Shown here piece after piece: positions 34,662 through 45,470 of a stretch of 45,470 nt of DNA; positions within the stretch are counted from its first letter, which is position 1, and every line of letters starts with the position of its first letter. The DNA lies in the NCBI RefSeq assembly GCF_019649055.1, contig NW_026570555.1, forward strand, positions 1-45,470. The letters run 5' to 3'. The DNA is from Paramacrobiotus metropolitanus (taxonomy: Eukaryota > Tardigrada > Eutardigrada > Parachela > Macrobiotidae). Under the pieces are notes generated by a model. The model made no database searches. It saw only the letters and a program-made list of their open reading frames with translations, and was not told the origin of the DNA. The position numbers and the translations under genes were made by a program.

Positions 34662-35960
34662 GCTGGGAATAGTTATGCATGCTTGACATTAAAAGGTTAT
34701 ATCAGTACTTTCTCAGAAACTCGTTTAACGACATAAGACTAACGACAACTGGTCACCATACTCTTCTTGTTCAGTTTTCTCAGTTTTTTACTTGTATCTG
34801 CATGAGGAGTGATTTAAATGCATCCCAGTTTTAGGCGCCTTCAATCAGATTCGGCTTTTTTTATCTCCGGTTCGGGCTTGTTACGACAAGTAAAGACAAT
34901 AATCCATAACTTTGCGGGCCAAGCTCTTTTTAAACTGAAACAGCAATCGAAGCACCTACCGCTTGAATGCCTCCGTGCTTTGACACTGATTAAGGCATTG
35001 GGCATGCAAGCCACAAAAACAACAACATTAATGGGTCGGCAAAACAAGCAAGAAGCCAAAGCTTGAAGTGAAAACTGATGTACACTTGTTGATATCTAGC
35101 TAGACACCGGACACATACTAAGCCGCATGGATTCGAACTATTTCTTTTTTCTAACTGCGACTCCACAAGCTGACTCGCTTGTACATACATATGCTGCACT
35201 CCCAAGATTTAATGCAAATTGCACATATATTCAAGCCTTAAGCTGGAAAATGACCAGGTAGAATAATTTTTCATCAAATGAAATGGTGCTTACACGGTAC
35301 GCAACTACGCAACCGTAAGTAGTAAATTTAATCGTGTTAAATCACTGCCATAATTATTATTGATTAACGGTAAGTTTCTCCCACCACTCCCAGGAACATA
35401 AAAGAAAGTATAGTAGATCTCTAAAAAATTCGACATTAGAATCGCATTGGGAAACCGGGCAAAAATTTGGGAGGGAGACCTTTAATTGAATTTTACGGCA
35501 CGTCACTCGTGCTTCTCTCTTCCAGGTTGGTAGGGTGTACGGATCATAACGGATGTACCTAGCGGCCCCACAAAATGGCGGTATACGTGCGTGGTTTGTC
35601 TCTCGTGCACAACTTGCCATACTGTAGACTACAGATACTCAGACTAGACTCATTCAATATAGAATTTTTAATCTTACCAACCAACAAACCGTTTTTTTTT
35701 AAAAGTTGACACATCACGGCGAGAAATACAGTAGTGCCAACTGAAATCGTACCAAAATTTGCACGCTTTGGCCGTGCTCACAAATTGCCGAATCACGTGG
35801 CAATCCTTTCCATTGCAAACCAAATGCGATTTTACAACTGGCTTATGTGGAGAAGGACTTCTATTTCCATTACAAAAAAAAACATTTTTGCCGTGGTGAA
35901 TGCGCTGGAGGCGATGCGCAGTCAGCCCACCTCGTGTCCGATCACATCGGCCGCATGCGA
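34662..35960. other. Gene-poor interval
   Basis: Frames here (for example 34818-35066 plus, 35357-35620 minus) lack recognisable motifs or coherent splice partners. Nothing else is supported. Confidence 0.4.
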
Positions 35961-35964
35961 TCAC

Positions 35965-36140
35965 TGGTACCGCGACATTTCGCCGGGGCCATTTCGCCGT
36001 GGGACAATTCGCCGTGGACATTTGGTTCCACGGACAACTAGACTTGAAACAATACGTCTTGGGACTTTTATTTTAACGGACAATACGTTTATGGAAAATC
36101 CGTTTCGTGACAACTAGCCGCGGTGCATTTCGTCGCAGTT
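35965..36140 (+). repeat. Degenerate GGACATTTCGCCG repeat cluster
   Basis: A run of diverged words (GACATTTCGCCG, GGCCATTTCGCCG, GGGACAATTCGCCG, GGACATTTGG, GGACAACTAG, GGACAATACG) spaced 15-20 bp apart. It is related in sequence to the inverted repeat at 28.58-28.85 kb and is likely another piece of the same element family. Confidence 0.55.
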
Positions 36141-38050
36141 TATGCAAGAAATACGTAAATCAAAATAAGTTCGCGTTCTACTAGTACGTAAAAGCTGATT
36201 ACTAGAAAAATGCACGTGGGCGTGCCTTAGCAGACCGGAGCGAAGCGGTTTCACAGCTTGGTCAAAAAGCTTTATTTGCATGGCCCGCCGACAAAAATTC
36301 ATTGACATTTTTTGTAAATCAGACAACATGTGGGAAAAACTGAACACCAGACAAAAGTGTTTTGCGACTGTTCTTCTTTTATTCTTTGAATTTGATTTTT
36401 TTCACTATATATTTATGCCATTTTAGGGCAGTTGTTCCCAGAGTTTGTCACAGATCACCCGTCAACAAATACAAATTGATCTGTTTTAAGTTATCACCGG
36501 ATACCGTACATCTAGCATCTTTTGCGAGTAGTTTCTAGCTATTTCTGACACCGCTAAACCGTGATTTTAGTAAAATAAAACTACGACAAATCGCCTTAAG
36601 CAGTTCAACCTGGTGTCCCTAAAGCACCTCCTCCCATTAAAAATTCGTTTTTAGTTGATGCCTGAGTTGAAGTTCAGAAACCGTTTCGTTATCACAAGCC
36701 CGCTTCACAAAATAAATTTTGTAATAAACAATGGAATTTTACGCAGACAATGGAGTGTCTATTTGCCAATTGATCTTAACCGACCACTGCGTGACCTTTT
36801 TAGATTGTTGCAGGCACTATTAAAGTGGGGGATCATCCGAATTACGTCCTACAACTGCCCAACCAGGGTTGGCATGGCTCTTCATTATTTATGCCAGGGT
36901 GCCCTTCCTTACTGGCCGATCTTCTTTTAAAAGTTGGGCACGTATTATTCGAATGCGACGATGGCAAAGGTTGCTATTCAAAGTGCCCCATGTTTTTCAT
37001 TAGCGTTTTAAGCATACAGGAAACACCACGTTACCATCAACGGTGCTTTCGTAGCAGACACAAAATGAGCAGTGCGAAACTGTTCTACAGTACAGTCTCA
37101 TGGCATTATCCGGCTAGCATAGTTTTTTGGGCTTCGTACGGGCCTTTAGCCTATCGAATCGTCTTTAAAGTCCTTTGCACGCATAAAAATGCGGGATTCG
37201 GCTTAACATCACGGCATTTCTAACTCGTGTCCAATTTCCACAGAAATTCAGAACTAAAATACAAGTTAACTGGATCTTCACCTCTTGTAGACAAATCGGA
37301 GCACTAAAACTGTAGTTGACCTTGGAAATAACATAAGGTCTCTGCCCGATGATGGTTCCAGCATGTTTTTTAAAGAGCGTTACGAAACTTACTGGTTTGT
37401 ATTATGTGGGGCTTCAGATTCGATAATTACGGTATTAAACCCGTAACAGGTTATAAAGAGTAATACCGCAAAACCTGATTGCAAACTACACCTTCGGAAG
37501 AAGCAAAGCCGATTGTCTGTGCTTAAGAAAAAGACTCGTACTCTCGGTCAGTTATCCAACAAACTTGATCGTCGCTCACGCTATTAATACTGTTTAAGTA
37601 ATCACTTAATAATAAAATCGAGTATTTATTAAGTAGCACTTGTCACTGTGCTGACCGCAGTTGTTATATTGCAAAATGTTGTTAATTGCAACTGGAAAGT
37701 AACACCTTCGCTTTTGACCTGCATATAGCTACAACACGATAGCGTTTTCCCAGGCAAAAACAATTGAAGGATCTTTAGTGAAACAGCCTCAAAGCGTCCT
37801 GTTATGGCAACAACAGCCAGAAAAGGCTTCAGGTATATGTACAAAAATTACGTCGAACTGCGAAGTTCGCAATAACTCCCAGTTATCATTTCACGTTAAC
37901 ACTGCAAAATCAATTCGCTCCAACTGTATTGCCAGTTTCCCGAAGAAAATTAAGCCATAGTGTCGCAACAGCTGCGGTAACCTGCCGCTATTATTGCAGC
38001 TGGACTGATGGCTCTACTCAAGGCCAGGATGGTAAGCAGATACAGCGCTA
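36141..38050. other. No recognised gene; weakly protein-like frames at 36655-37223
   Basis: Two overlapping plus-strand frames (36655-36930 and 36825-37223) look mildly coding (for example PSLLADLLLKVGHVLFECDDG) and could be one frameshifted relic, but I recognise no family. From 37960 the DNA begins to resemble the adjoining minisatellite (GTCGCAACAGCTGCGGTAA). Confidence 0.3.
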
Positions 38051-38760
38051 CGGCTGTTTCGGACATTGCGGTATCATACCGCTGTTGCTGTGGTTGCGGC
38101 AGTTTTCTGAGCACGGCCAATGGCCAGACACGGCGTTGCGGCTGTTGCGGTATTATACCGCTGTTGCTGTTGTTGCGGCTGTTTTCTGAGCACGGCCAAT
38201 GGCCAGACACGGCGTTGCGGCAGTTGCGGTATTATACCGCTGTTGCTGTTGTTGCGGCTGTTTTCTGAGCACGGCCAATGGCCAGACACGGCGTTGCGGC
38301 TGTTGCGGTAGTAAACCGCTGTTGCTGTTGTTGCGGCTGTTTTCTGAGCACGGCCAATGGCCAGACACGGCGTTGCGGCTGTTGCGGTATTATACCGCTG
38401 TTGCTGTTGTTGCGGCAGTTTTCTGAGCACGGCCAATGGCCAGACACGGCGTTGCGGCTGTTGCGGTATACCGCTGTTGCTGCTGCGGCTGTTTTCTGAG
38501 CTCAGCCAACGTCCGACACGGCGTTGCGGCTGGTGGCGGTATTATACCGCTGTTGCTGTTGTTGCGGCAGTTTTTCTGAGCACGGCCAACGGCCAGACAC
38601 GGCGTTGCGGCTGTTGCGGTATTATACCGCTGTTGCTGTTGTTGCGGCAGTTTTCTGAGCACGGCCAATGGCCAGACACGGCGTTGCGGTATTATACCGC
38701 TGTTGCTGTTGTTGCGGCTGTTTTCTGAGCACGGCCAATGGCCAGACACGGCGTTGCGGG
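38051..38760 (-). repeat. 79-bp minisatellite, array 2 (about 9 copies, inverted relative to array 1)
   Basis: Units carry the reverse complement of the array 1 unit: GGCCAATGGCC, GTTTTCTGAGC, TGTTGCTGTTGTTGCGGC and the palindrome CGGTATTATACCG. Period is 79 bp for the first copies, with truncated units from about 38465 onward. About 30-50 bp beyond its right edge, GCGCAACAAGTTTTGGTAC...GAGCC resembles the reverse complement of sequence outside the left edge of array 1 (near 6513-6542). Confidence 0.96.
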
Positions 38761-39036
38761 TTTTGCTTGGTCCGCAACAAGGCACTGACAGGCGCAACAA
38801 GTTTTGGTACGTATTGAGCCACTTCTGGACTTGCTATCTAAGCAGTAAGCTAAACTCTAGCGTAGATTTCATGCAACCGCCATTACTTGTACATGGAAGC
38901 CCAGGTTTGCTCGCATGGATCGCTTAACCTAGTGCAACTTGCAAGCTCGGTATACATCTCAAGTTGTCCATAATCAACAATGGCTAAGGTCTAATACCTA
39001 TTATGTAAGCCGCTGCAAATTAACCGTACACTCCGC

Positions 39037-39945
39037 TCACAGTATTTGCGCACAGTATAATATTTCGTTGCAACATAAAAACAGCTCGTTAAGCCATGTA
39101 CCTGTTTTTGTTTTCATGGAATCCATCTCCATTTTCGCCATTAACCGAGCCGACTTTCGGCGCTCTGAGACAACTCGACGGCCAACAGCATCAGCAACTC
39201 CTGGCTGATGATCTGTCGGACCTTGATCGAGCCCTTTCGATTCCACTCCGTGCAGCTCGGTAGTTACGGCATCGCGCAGACGGTTTTCATTCGGTGCGGT
39301 CGGTCCTCGGTCTGTATCTGCAGGTAATATGCCAGTAATGGCAGTGTCGTTCGACTGCTCTATGATGGCGCTGCCGGAGCGCTCCTCAGCATCAGCGTCG
39401 GCTATTTTATCCCGCTTCTGATTCGCAAGGGCTGTGATCTCCACTCCTGATTGTTGAAATTCACGGGCTTTTGCTGTTTCTTTTCGATCCATTTGTTGAT
39501 TTTCTGGCAAATTGTAACAGCTATCCGTAGTTAGAGCATGATTATGTAGCAGATGCTTCTTAGTAATAACCAGGCGGTGTTGTTTTAGCCTTGCCGCTAT
39601 AGTTATTTTTGCACCGCATTCCGCTCGTCGGGCATGTTCGAATGGCTTCTTTTCACATTTCTCAGCGTCATAGACCACGTAGCTGCCGCAAGCATATTTA
39701 ACTGACTTGTATCGCAAGGCCGGAAATCGGGGATCATTGGCTTTCAGCTTCTGTGAGCGATGGATAACGAACGTTTGAAATGTGTTCTTTTGGTACTCCT
39801 TGAAGCTTTCGTCGAACTCTTGCCATGTACTAAAAAGATCCGACAGTTCGGCGCCATGTGGTTCAAAAAGAACGGAGCCGCTCGTGGTTTCCATCAAATT
39901 TTCCACGTAATCAGAAGAAACTATATTTTGTGCCACAGACTGCAA
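39037..39945 (-). CDS. FAR1/ZSWIM3-type N-terminal DNA-binding domain protein
   Basis: A 302-residue minus-strand frame from an ATG at 39945. Residues about 35-150 match the N-terminal domain of ZSWIM1/ZSWIM3 and FAR1-like transposase-derived proteins, a zinc-chelating fold: FSTWQEFDESFKEYQ, TFQTFVIHRS, the pair CGSYVVY and CGAKI, then LHNHALTTDSCYNLPENQQ. In that family this domain binds DNA and is usually followed by a MULE transposase core and SWIM finger; neither is present. The rest is charged and low in complexity with a basic stretch RRKSARLMAKM (possible nuclear signal). A GTACAT donor follows codons for MKTKT near 39112, so the last 22 codons may be replaced by another exon. It is likely a standalone domain gene or fragment; function beyond DNA binding is unknown. 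Confidence 0.72.
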   Translation of the reverse strand: MQSVAQNIVSSDYVENLMETTSGSVLFEPHGAELSDLFSTWQEFDESFKEYQKNTFQTFVIHRSQKLKANDPRFPALRYKSVKYACGSYVVYDAEKCEKKPFEHARRAECGAKITIAARLKQHRLVITKKHLLHNHALTTDSCYNLPENQQMDRKETAKAREFQQSGVEITALANQKRDKIADADAEERSGSAIIEQSNDTAITGILPADTDRGPTAPNENRLRDAVTTELHGVESKGLDQGPTDHQPGVADAVGRRVVSERRKSARLMAKMEMDSMKTKTGTWLNELFLCCNEILYCAQIL

Positions 39946-40470
39946 TGTAAGAATAAAATAAGTAGAAGATGGTCCGTTTTATACTTTATAGAATAGCGCA
40001 GAAACTACCCCTTCATAAAATTTAATCATGGGGCGGATTACATGAATCACATAATTATATACATGTTTTTATGGCGAGATAGACAAGATATAGTTATTTT
40101 AGATTCTTCGCAACCTATCACTTACCAGTACCACTGGTAATAATTGGTTTTCGGAATGCAGATAAAAAATGCAAAGCGGTAGTTTCTGCCACGAAGAATA
40201 CCTTTTGCCAGTGACGGCCGGTATATCACGGGTGGAAGAAATTATGCTCTCTAATTACGCTCAACCGCTTTTAACCTACAAGAAGTCCCATATCAGTAGC
40301 CGTAGAATGAATCAATCAGAATTCCTAGTTCATGGTAAATCACAATATTGCCGAAACGTGCAACTAAGTAACTGTTCTGTTCGAATTGTTAAATTATTAT
40401 AATGGAGCAAATCGGCTGAAGCTGGCGTTTTTGAAAACGGAGCCGAGAAAAGAAATTTGCTACTTGGGCA

Positions 40471-40824
40471 ATGGTCTTTCTGCTTAATCCGGATGAACAA
40501 CTAACCTTTACGGCTTACCGTCGGTCAGCTCTTGCGCGATGGCTTATTCGGCGTAATCAGCAGCCATTCCCAGTGCCCGTGCGCATTCAGGGCCATCGGC
40601 CTCCACGGAATGACAGCCTGCAAAAGCAAGCTCGCAAAAACTTCTACATAAAAATTTTGAAAACATTATTCTCTGTCATCCCTTAACTGATAAAGCAGGT
40701 GCAAACCCAGATGCAGGGGAAAAGTCATTTATTCGAAAACGTCAATTGCACATTAGTTAAACAGTACCATAGAGCCATTCAATGGTCAACGGGCAAGGGA
40801 TTCATCGCAGGCGGCAGCCAGTCG
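40471..40824 (+). CDS. Possible two-exon gene fragment, unknown protein
   Basis: An ATG at 40471 opens MVFLLNPDEQLTF...YRRSALARWLIRRNQQPFP, with candidate phase-0 donors at 40573 or 40579. A second exon, 40699-40824, has an AG acceptor, 42 codons (ending GKGFIAGGSQS) and a perfect GTGAGT donor, also phase 0. The frame joins cleanly but I recognise no family and could not place a following exon. It precedes an orphan-family fragment on the same strand, possibly by coincidence. Confidence 0.3.
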
Positions 40825-41179
40825 GTGAGTAAACAAGATAACACTGTTGAGATTTTATTAATAAACTAATTAAAGCCTGCGTTCGGATGATGTGAACAAT
40901 AAAAAAGTAACTGCTCCTCTTGTAGACCTAAAGTGCGGTTCGTAAGTACATTTCCTAAAGGTCACATTAATAATTTTGTCGTTTTATTTCTGGTTTAAAG
41001 CTAAGTGACCGGCCTGGTAGTTGATTACTGTCGACATTAGTAATTTCCCTGATCGAAGAATCAGCTGCGTATTTGTCGTAACTGCAGATTACCATTGAAT
41101 CTATTTAGTACGGCTAGAGTGGTGTCTGTGGGACATTAGTGTACAAACTACAAACACTACAGATCTGGTGCTCAGACAT

Positions 41180-41918
41180 CTTATACTTTTAGAGTACAGT
41201 AAGTTCATTGTGGAATCAGTTAATACCTGACACAGCACTGGCCACATATGTTACCATCGACTTCTCGCGGATCAGTTCTCAGTTACCGGGACAGCCGGAA
41301 GTCGAGGACTACCGCCTGGTGTACCTCCTCCATCGCACGGTCACCCAGCAATCTAGAGGTTTAGCCCTGCTTCATATGACTCACCGTACCAACTGCATGA
41401 TGGCTCTGGTAGACTGCAGTACAGCAGTTATTACTTTGAAGAAATTATTTTTATCCGTCATGTGCGTTACCGTATGGCGCTGGAAAACAGTCCACCTTTT
41501 ACGTTTGACTACGACGATCCAATTTTCGGAAAAATTTATCTCCCGATGTTGCAACTAACAACAATCTTCCGATGTCTGCGCGCGTACCAACTACTTAGTA
41601 TTTGACTTCTCCATTTGGAATTTGCCAATCTCCACCTGCCCCATGCGGAATGTCGCGAAGTGGACCAAACCGTTTGCTCTGCTCATAGTAGTTCGCGTTA
41701 TTCAGTTCGGCAGTGAAGACGACCAGGAGAGTTTACGACACTTTGAGCGCGCTCTGGAGCGCAGCTGCCCACCCGTGAACCAAACTGTCATTAAGCGTTT
41801 ACGAAATGTGCATGCTCACTGGGTTCGCACGGTCCCGTATCCGCACAACAAGTGGAAACGGTTTAAGAAAGCTATTCCAGTTGTAAGTCTAAATCTGCCA
41901 ATGTCTTTATTGGCGTGA
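41180..41918 (+). pseudogene. Orphan-family middle/C-terminal fragment, frameshifted
   Basis: From about 41190 the frame gives LWNQLIP...YVTIDFSRISSQL, YRLVYLLHR and LALLHMTHR, then shifts near 41450 into FDYDDPIFGKIYLPMLQLT, and again into RALERSCPPV / VHAHWVRTVPYP further on. It is clearly homologous to the locus at 44.1-44.8 kb, sharing LWN, VTIDF, L.LLHM.H and RAL...CP.VN in order. The several shifts indicate a pseudogene. The family also has copies at 14.5-16.0 and 8.0-8.7 kb. Confidence 0.6.
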
Positions 41919-41959
41919 TACTAACGCAGATGCTAATCCAATATGCGCGCAAGTTATGC

Positions 41960-44140
41960 GTGTCTAACTTTTCAGCGGGATATTTTTGACGTATACCACG
42001 TTTTGTAGCTATGGAGTGCTGGAGTGTGGAGATCAGGATGATACGACAGCATGGAATGCTTTGGAGTTGAGAAATTTTGACAACCTGCGTTTAGGCAACC
42101 TACAGCTGTCCGTTCTTGCACATCTGTACCTGCGCCGATAATCATTGTACCGAGAATGTGAAATACCAAACCAAGTGGGTGCACTGCCAACAGTATGCCC
42201 CATTTCCGGCTGTTATTAAAATTAATATTGCATTTAAAAATACTAGTATCATCGCAACAAGTTGACTGTTAGGTACCGAAGTTAGTTTCTTTGCACAAGA
42301 AAATTCAGATTCAGCACCATCGGCGACGGTTTCGGCAATAAAATTAAATTTGTTATTCATTCAGCATAATTATTCGATGTTTTGCTGTTTAACAGAATAA
42401 CTTTGACCGTAAGCGTCTAAGCGCATTTAATTTTACTTTCTTCAAAATGCATCCTAAACCTAACACACGCTCATACAATTCAGACGCTTCGCTCCATACT
42501 GTGCAGAATTGCAGATGCCTTAATTTTCTTGCCATTGTCCGTGTGAGTGTAAAGGCAATAGTGTTTGATATTGTCTTCTTTCAGCTTGTGTGGTTTAAAA
42601 TTGGTAAAGACGAATCAAAAATTATGGTTTATATCTGTGTTGTTTTAGGTTTATATCTGTGTTGTTGTTGTTTTTTTTGTGTTGTTTGTTTTCGATCAAA
42701 TTACTAATTACTGTAATTAGGTAGTAACGATAAGAAGTAATAAGAATTATGAAATTGCACTATGTCACTGTCAACGCCTTTCTCATCACTCCTCAGGACA
42801 GAAAAAATGTAATTTCATGTGATTAGGTGCGTGGCTGATAACACATGACCACAAAAGAGAACACATAAGAAAACACATGACCGTTCAATGATCGCTAAGA
42901 AAACAAAATTACGGCTGTCAGGCATATGACACTCCGCTCTCTAACCGTAACAGTATTAAAGCTTCGTAAAGGGCTACAATAAGTCATTAATGCAGGCAGA
43001 AATGGGCAAGAATTGACAACTGAAAATTGTTGAACGGTATGCTTTCGAAGCTCGTTAACGTCCTCGTCTTCAACCAGAGATTCCAGTCCACCTTCAGCCC
43101 TTCCAGATCTTCCTTCTCCAGATCAGCGTACCTGCAGTACAATGTGTACATATGTTTTGCATGATTATAAACTAAATGTGTGCAGTCGCATAATACTGAA
43201 CTGGTAAGTCTGGTATAGGTATAAATAAAATTGTTTACTTAATGATAAGTTAATACTGCACTGCTGCTATTAGCAGCTGCTTTTGTTATAGAATAAACTG
43301 TACTGTACAGTAAAAGTAACATCATTGCTGCGTTCACAGGTAAACACGGGCATTGACTGTGTGAACGGGTGATCTTTTGGGTTCCTGTGTGCACGGTCAA
43401 TTTATTTATTTTTTTATTTCGCGAATGTTTTGCATGGATAACTACATACTATGGAAACCGCTCGCTTAAACCATTATTGTTTAAAAAAATACAATCATCG
43501 AAAACTATCGTTGTACTAGTACATACCGTAGTACTAGTACTAGTAAGTTACTAATGCTTGTCAGTTTTGTACTACTTTGCATTTGAAAGTCACAGTAACT
43601 GTAAATCTGTAATCAACGAAGTAAGAAGAATCCCGAAGTATTTTGCGGCTCTATAATACTCCTAATGAAAGTAAGCCGTGTCGAAAAAACACAGAGTCTC
43701 AATACAAAAGTTTCTGTAACTATTCCAAGATTTTGCACACGAAACAAACATTTGGAGAAAACCGGTAGAAAAAATTGTTTCGGTTGAATAGAAAATTTGA
43801 ATCTATAAAATCTTGCTACAACTGAAGTTCGAAAACATAAAAATCTATATAAAATCTAATCTGAAATGTCATGCACACCGCCGAAACCTGTGCCCAACCT
43901 CCATGGACACAGTCAAGATCGGCGCAGACACCCGTGCGTGCACACAGCCATCGCCCGTGTTTTCCCGTGCGACGTGCATGAAACATCGAACTAAAATTTA
44001 AAGAAACAACCGGTGGCGTATTTAAGATAACATTCGAGGACGACGAGAGGACAGTGCATTTTTTTATTACATTAAGGCGTTTCTTTGCACTTCGCCGTTG
44101 GACTAAAGGCATACAGAAAGCCACAGTTTGCCAATAAAAC
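41960..44140. other. Gene-poor interval
   Basis: Includes a GT-rich stretch (42640-42700) and ACTAGTACTAG-type palindromic words at 43515-43545. Small frames show no domain. No gene is supported. Confidence 0.4.
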
Positions 44141-44839
44141 CTACTTTGTCAATAAATACCACAAATCCTGCACTGTGGCTGAGGGCCATTCATCCCGATG
44201 TTCATACCACGCTCCCTGAATCCAACTGGATAAGAATGCTTTTAAATAATCCTTGATATCATTGTTCACGAGCGGGCAGTGCTGCTTTAGCGCTCGTTTA
44301 TAACAGTTGGTATTGAGCTGGGGTCGTTTGCGTTAAACACCATAGCGGGAATTGCAATAATAAGTTTGCCAGGTATGCTGTACACCGATGGACACCGTCC
44401 ATGCAAGTCTCGACAGGCATTGAACGATGCGGCATTCCGTTTCGGAAAATCCACAACGTAATTCTGTACTCGGAGATGGCGGCATTGCAGCTTCAGTGAT
44501 AAGAGGTGGAAAATGATGATGTGTTCGCCGTCCCAGTTGTAGGCGGATTCGAACGTCACACGACAATTTTTAACCAGAATGACAGGGATACAAACCTTCT
44601 TTAGGTCCAGTAAAGTTGCCACACATTGAGCCACAGGATTGACACTATCGTAGTGATCCATGTGAAGCAGGCACAGTGCCCGCGTGTGCTGGTTAATAAG
44701 ATGATTTAGGAGAGAGGCCAAATGATACCCTTTCGTTTCCGGGAGTCCAGAAGATTTGGCACCGATTGTGGTGAAGTCAACGGTGATATGTAAGGCATTT
44801 GCCGCGGCAGTAAGTAAAATATTCCACAAAGCATTTACT
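44141..44839 (-). pseudogene. Orphan-family middle/C-terminal copy, one frameshift
   Basis: Minus strand. A pyrimidine-rich acceptor (TTTTCTCTGTCGCAG) precedes 44839, after which the frame reads VNALWNILL, ITVDFTTIG, YHLASLLNHL, ALCLLHMDH, LDLKKVCIPVILV, CRHLRVQNYV and IIAIPAMVF. Near 44295 the frame shifts by one base into RALKQHCPLVNNDI and ends at a stop at 44141-44143 after QDLWYLLTK. Its order of motifs matches the 41.2-kb copy. It may be a real last exon with a sequencing or assembly slip, or a young pseudogene. Function unknown; F-box-like membership is inferred from the 14.5-kb relative. Confidence 0.6.
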
Positions 44840-45180
44840 CTGCGACAGAGAAAAATTTTTTAAAACTGATCGAGATTGAAATTCAAACATTTTTGCATCG
44901 TTTTGGTGGCAATCTGAGAACCGATTCGATTTTATCAAAAATGAAACAACAAATGAAAACAACTGCTGTTTACGGGAAATTTTAAAACATTGTTTGTGGC
45001 TTATGGTTCCGTACTCCCCAAGTTGACCTTTTACTTGCTATTGATAATTTGTTTATTATCATTCGGGCCACAACCTTCGACTTTCTTACCACAACAATCA
45101 CCTGCGTTCCCAATCGTCACCTATGGCACGTTTTCTACACGTAATTTTTTGGAAAGCTAAATCCTGCCTGTTGTTTGCTG
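44840..45180. other. Gene-poor interval
   Basis: AT-rich, probably intron or upstream sequence of the orphan-family copy. No other feature is seen. Confidence 0.35.
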
Positions 45181-45249
45181 AGCCCCCGGTTGACGTCTGT
45201 TGTCCGCCTGTAACCCTCCAGTTGTCTTGGGCCCTCTGTCCACGCATTA

Positions 45250-45470
45250 CCCTTCTTCTCTGTCGTTATCCTCCGTTGTCCCCCGTTGTCTTGCGTTGTC
45301 CACCCGTTGTCTTGCGTTGTCCATCCGTTGTTCTCCGTTATGCTCCCGTTGTCCCCCGTTGTCTTGCGTTGTCCACCCGTAGGCTTGCGTTGTCCATCCG
45401 TTGTCCTCCGTTGTGAACCCGTTGTCCTCGGTTGTCCACCCGTTGTCCTCCGTTGTCCATCCGTTGTCCT
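45250..45470 (+). repeat. 10-11 bp minisatellite CCGTTGTCCT running off the window
   Basis: About 20 degenerate copies of CGTTGTCC(N)C with variants TTGCGTTGTCCA and CCCGTTGTCCT, spaced 10-11 bp, often alternating so that longer 20-30 bp periods appear. The frames it keeps open are repeat artefacts. Confidence 0.85.

Noticed and set aside
38622-38822. Ty3-like RT/RNase H trace (YVPKLVAPVSALLRTK) on the minus strand beside array 2
   Set aside because: It resembles a retroelement connection segment, but fewer than 20 residues are involved and no neighbouring RT sequence supports it.
45123-45416. 97-codon plus-strand frame rich in Cys, Pro, Leu and Val
   Set aside because: It is the translation of the CCGTTGTCC minisatellite and flank.

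Overview
The window looks like nuclear DNA from a small invertebrate animal. GC is moderate, repeats are abundant, and genes are split by short GT-AG introns (many 61-110 nt). Families present are metazoan: a KDZ-type (Kyakuja-Dileera-Zisupton) transposase-like protein with cysteine clusters, a PHD finger, a FAR1/ZSWIM3-type DNA-binding domain, and an apurinic-endonuclease non-LTR retrotransposon. Four broken copies of one orphan family resemble, from memory only, an F-box-like family expanded in tardigrades. A tardigrade (Hypsibius-like) is therefore my best guess at moderate-to-low confidence. Nothing supports a bacterial origin.

Layout. 1-4.5 kb: a decayed non-LTR retrotransposon on the minus strand (RT, endonuclease, gag-like ORF1). 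5.26-6.57 kb: a minus-strand multi-exon gene for an arginine-glycine-rich, NLS-bearing protein of unknown function. 6.64-7.97 kb: a 79-bp minisatellite. 8.0-8.7 kb: an orphan-family fragment. 9.3-14.3 kb: gene-poor DNA with hairpin elements and an inverted pair of palindrome-cluster repeats. 14.5-16.0 kb: an orphan-family pseudogene. 16.1-18.6 kb: 89-bp and 10-bp tandem repeats and two related LTR-like sequences. 19.3-21.6 kb: 137-bp repeats and a possible orphan exon.

The core is 22.5-34.5 kb. Here two long spliced genes lie head to head, 334 bp apart. The minus-strand gene (9 exons, 674 aa by my splicing) is a KDZ-type transposase with all three acidic residues visible. The plus-strand gene (13 exons, 773 aa) has a P-loop ATPase/helicase-like module (Walker A, Walker B, sensor-1 Asn; closest in style to DUF927/SF3) and ends in a perfect C4HC3 PHD finger. 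Every exon join was worked out by hand and keeps the reading frame with no internal stop, so both genes look intact.

About 4 kb beyond the plus-strand gene, a second array of the same 79-bp minisatellite appears in the opposite orientation (38.05-38.76 kb), so the two arrays flank the gene pair as inverted blocks some 30 kb apart. Transposase, ATPase with chromatin reader, shared divergent promoter and inverted flanking arrays together suggest a large two-gene mobile element or a domesticated remnant. That is inference; no target-site duplication was identified. The right part (39-45.5 kb) has a FAR1/ZSWIM3-like gene, a possible two-exon gene, two more orphan-family fragments, and a 10-11 bp minisatellite running off the edge.
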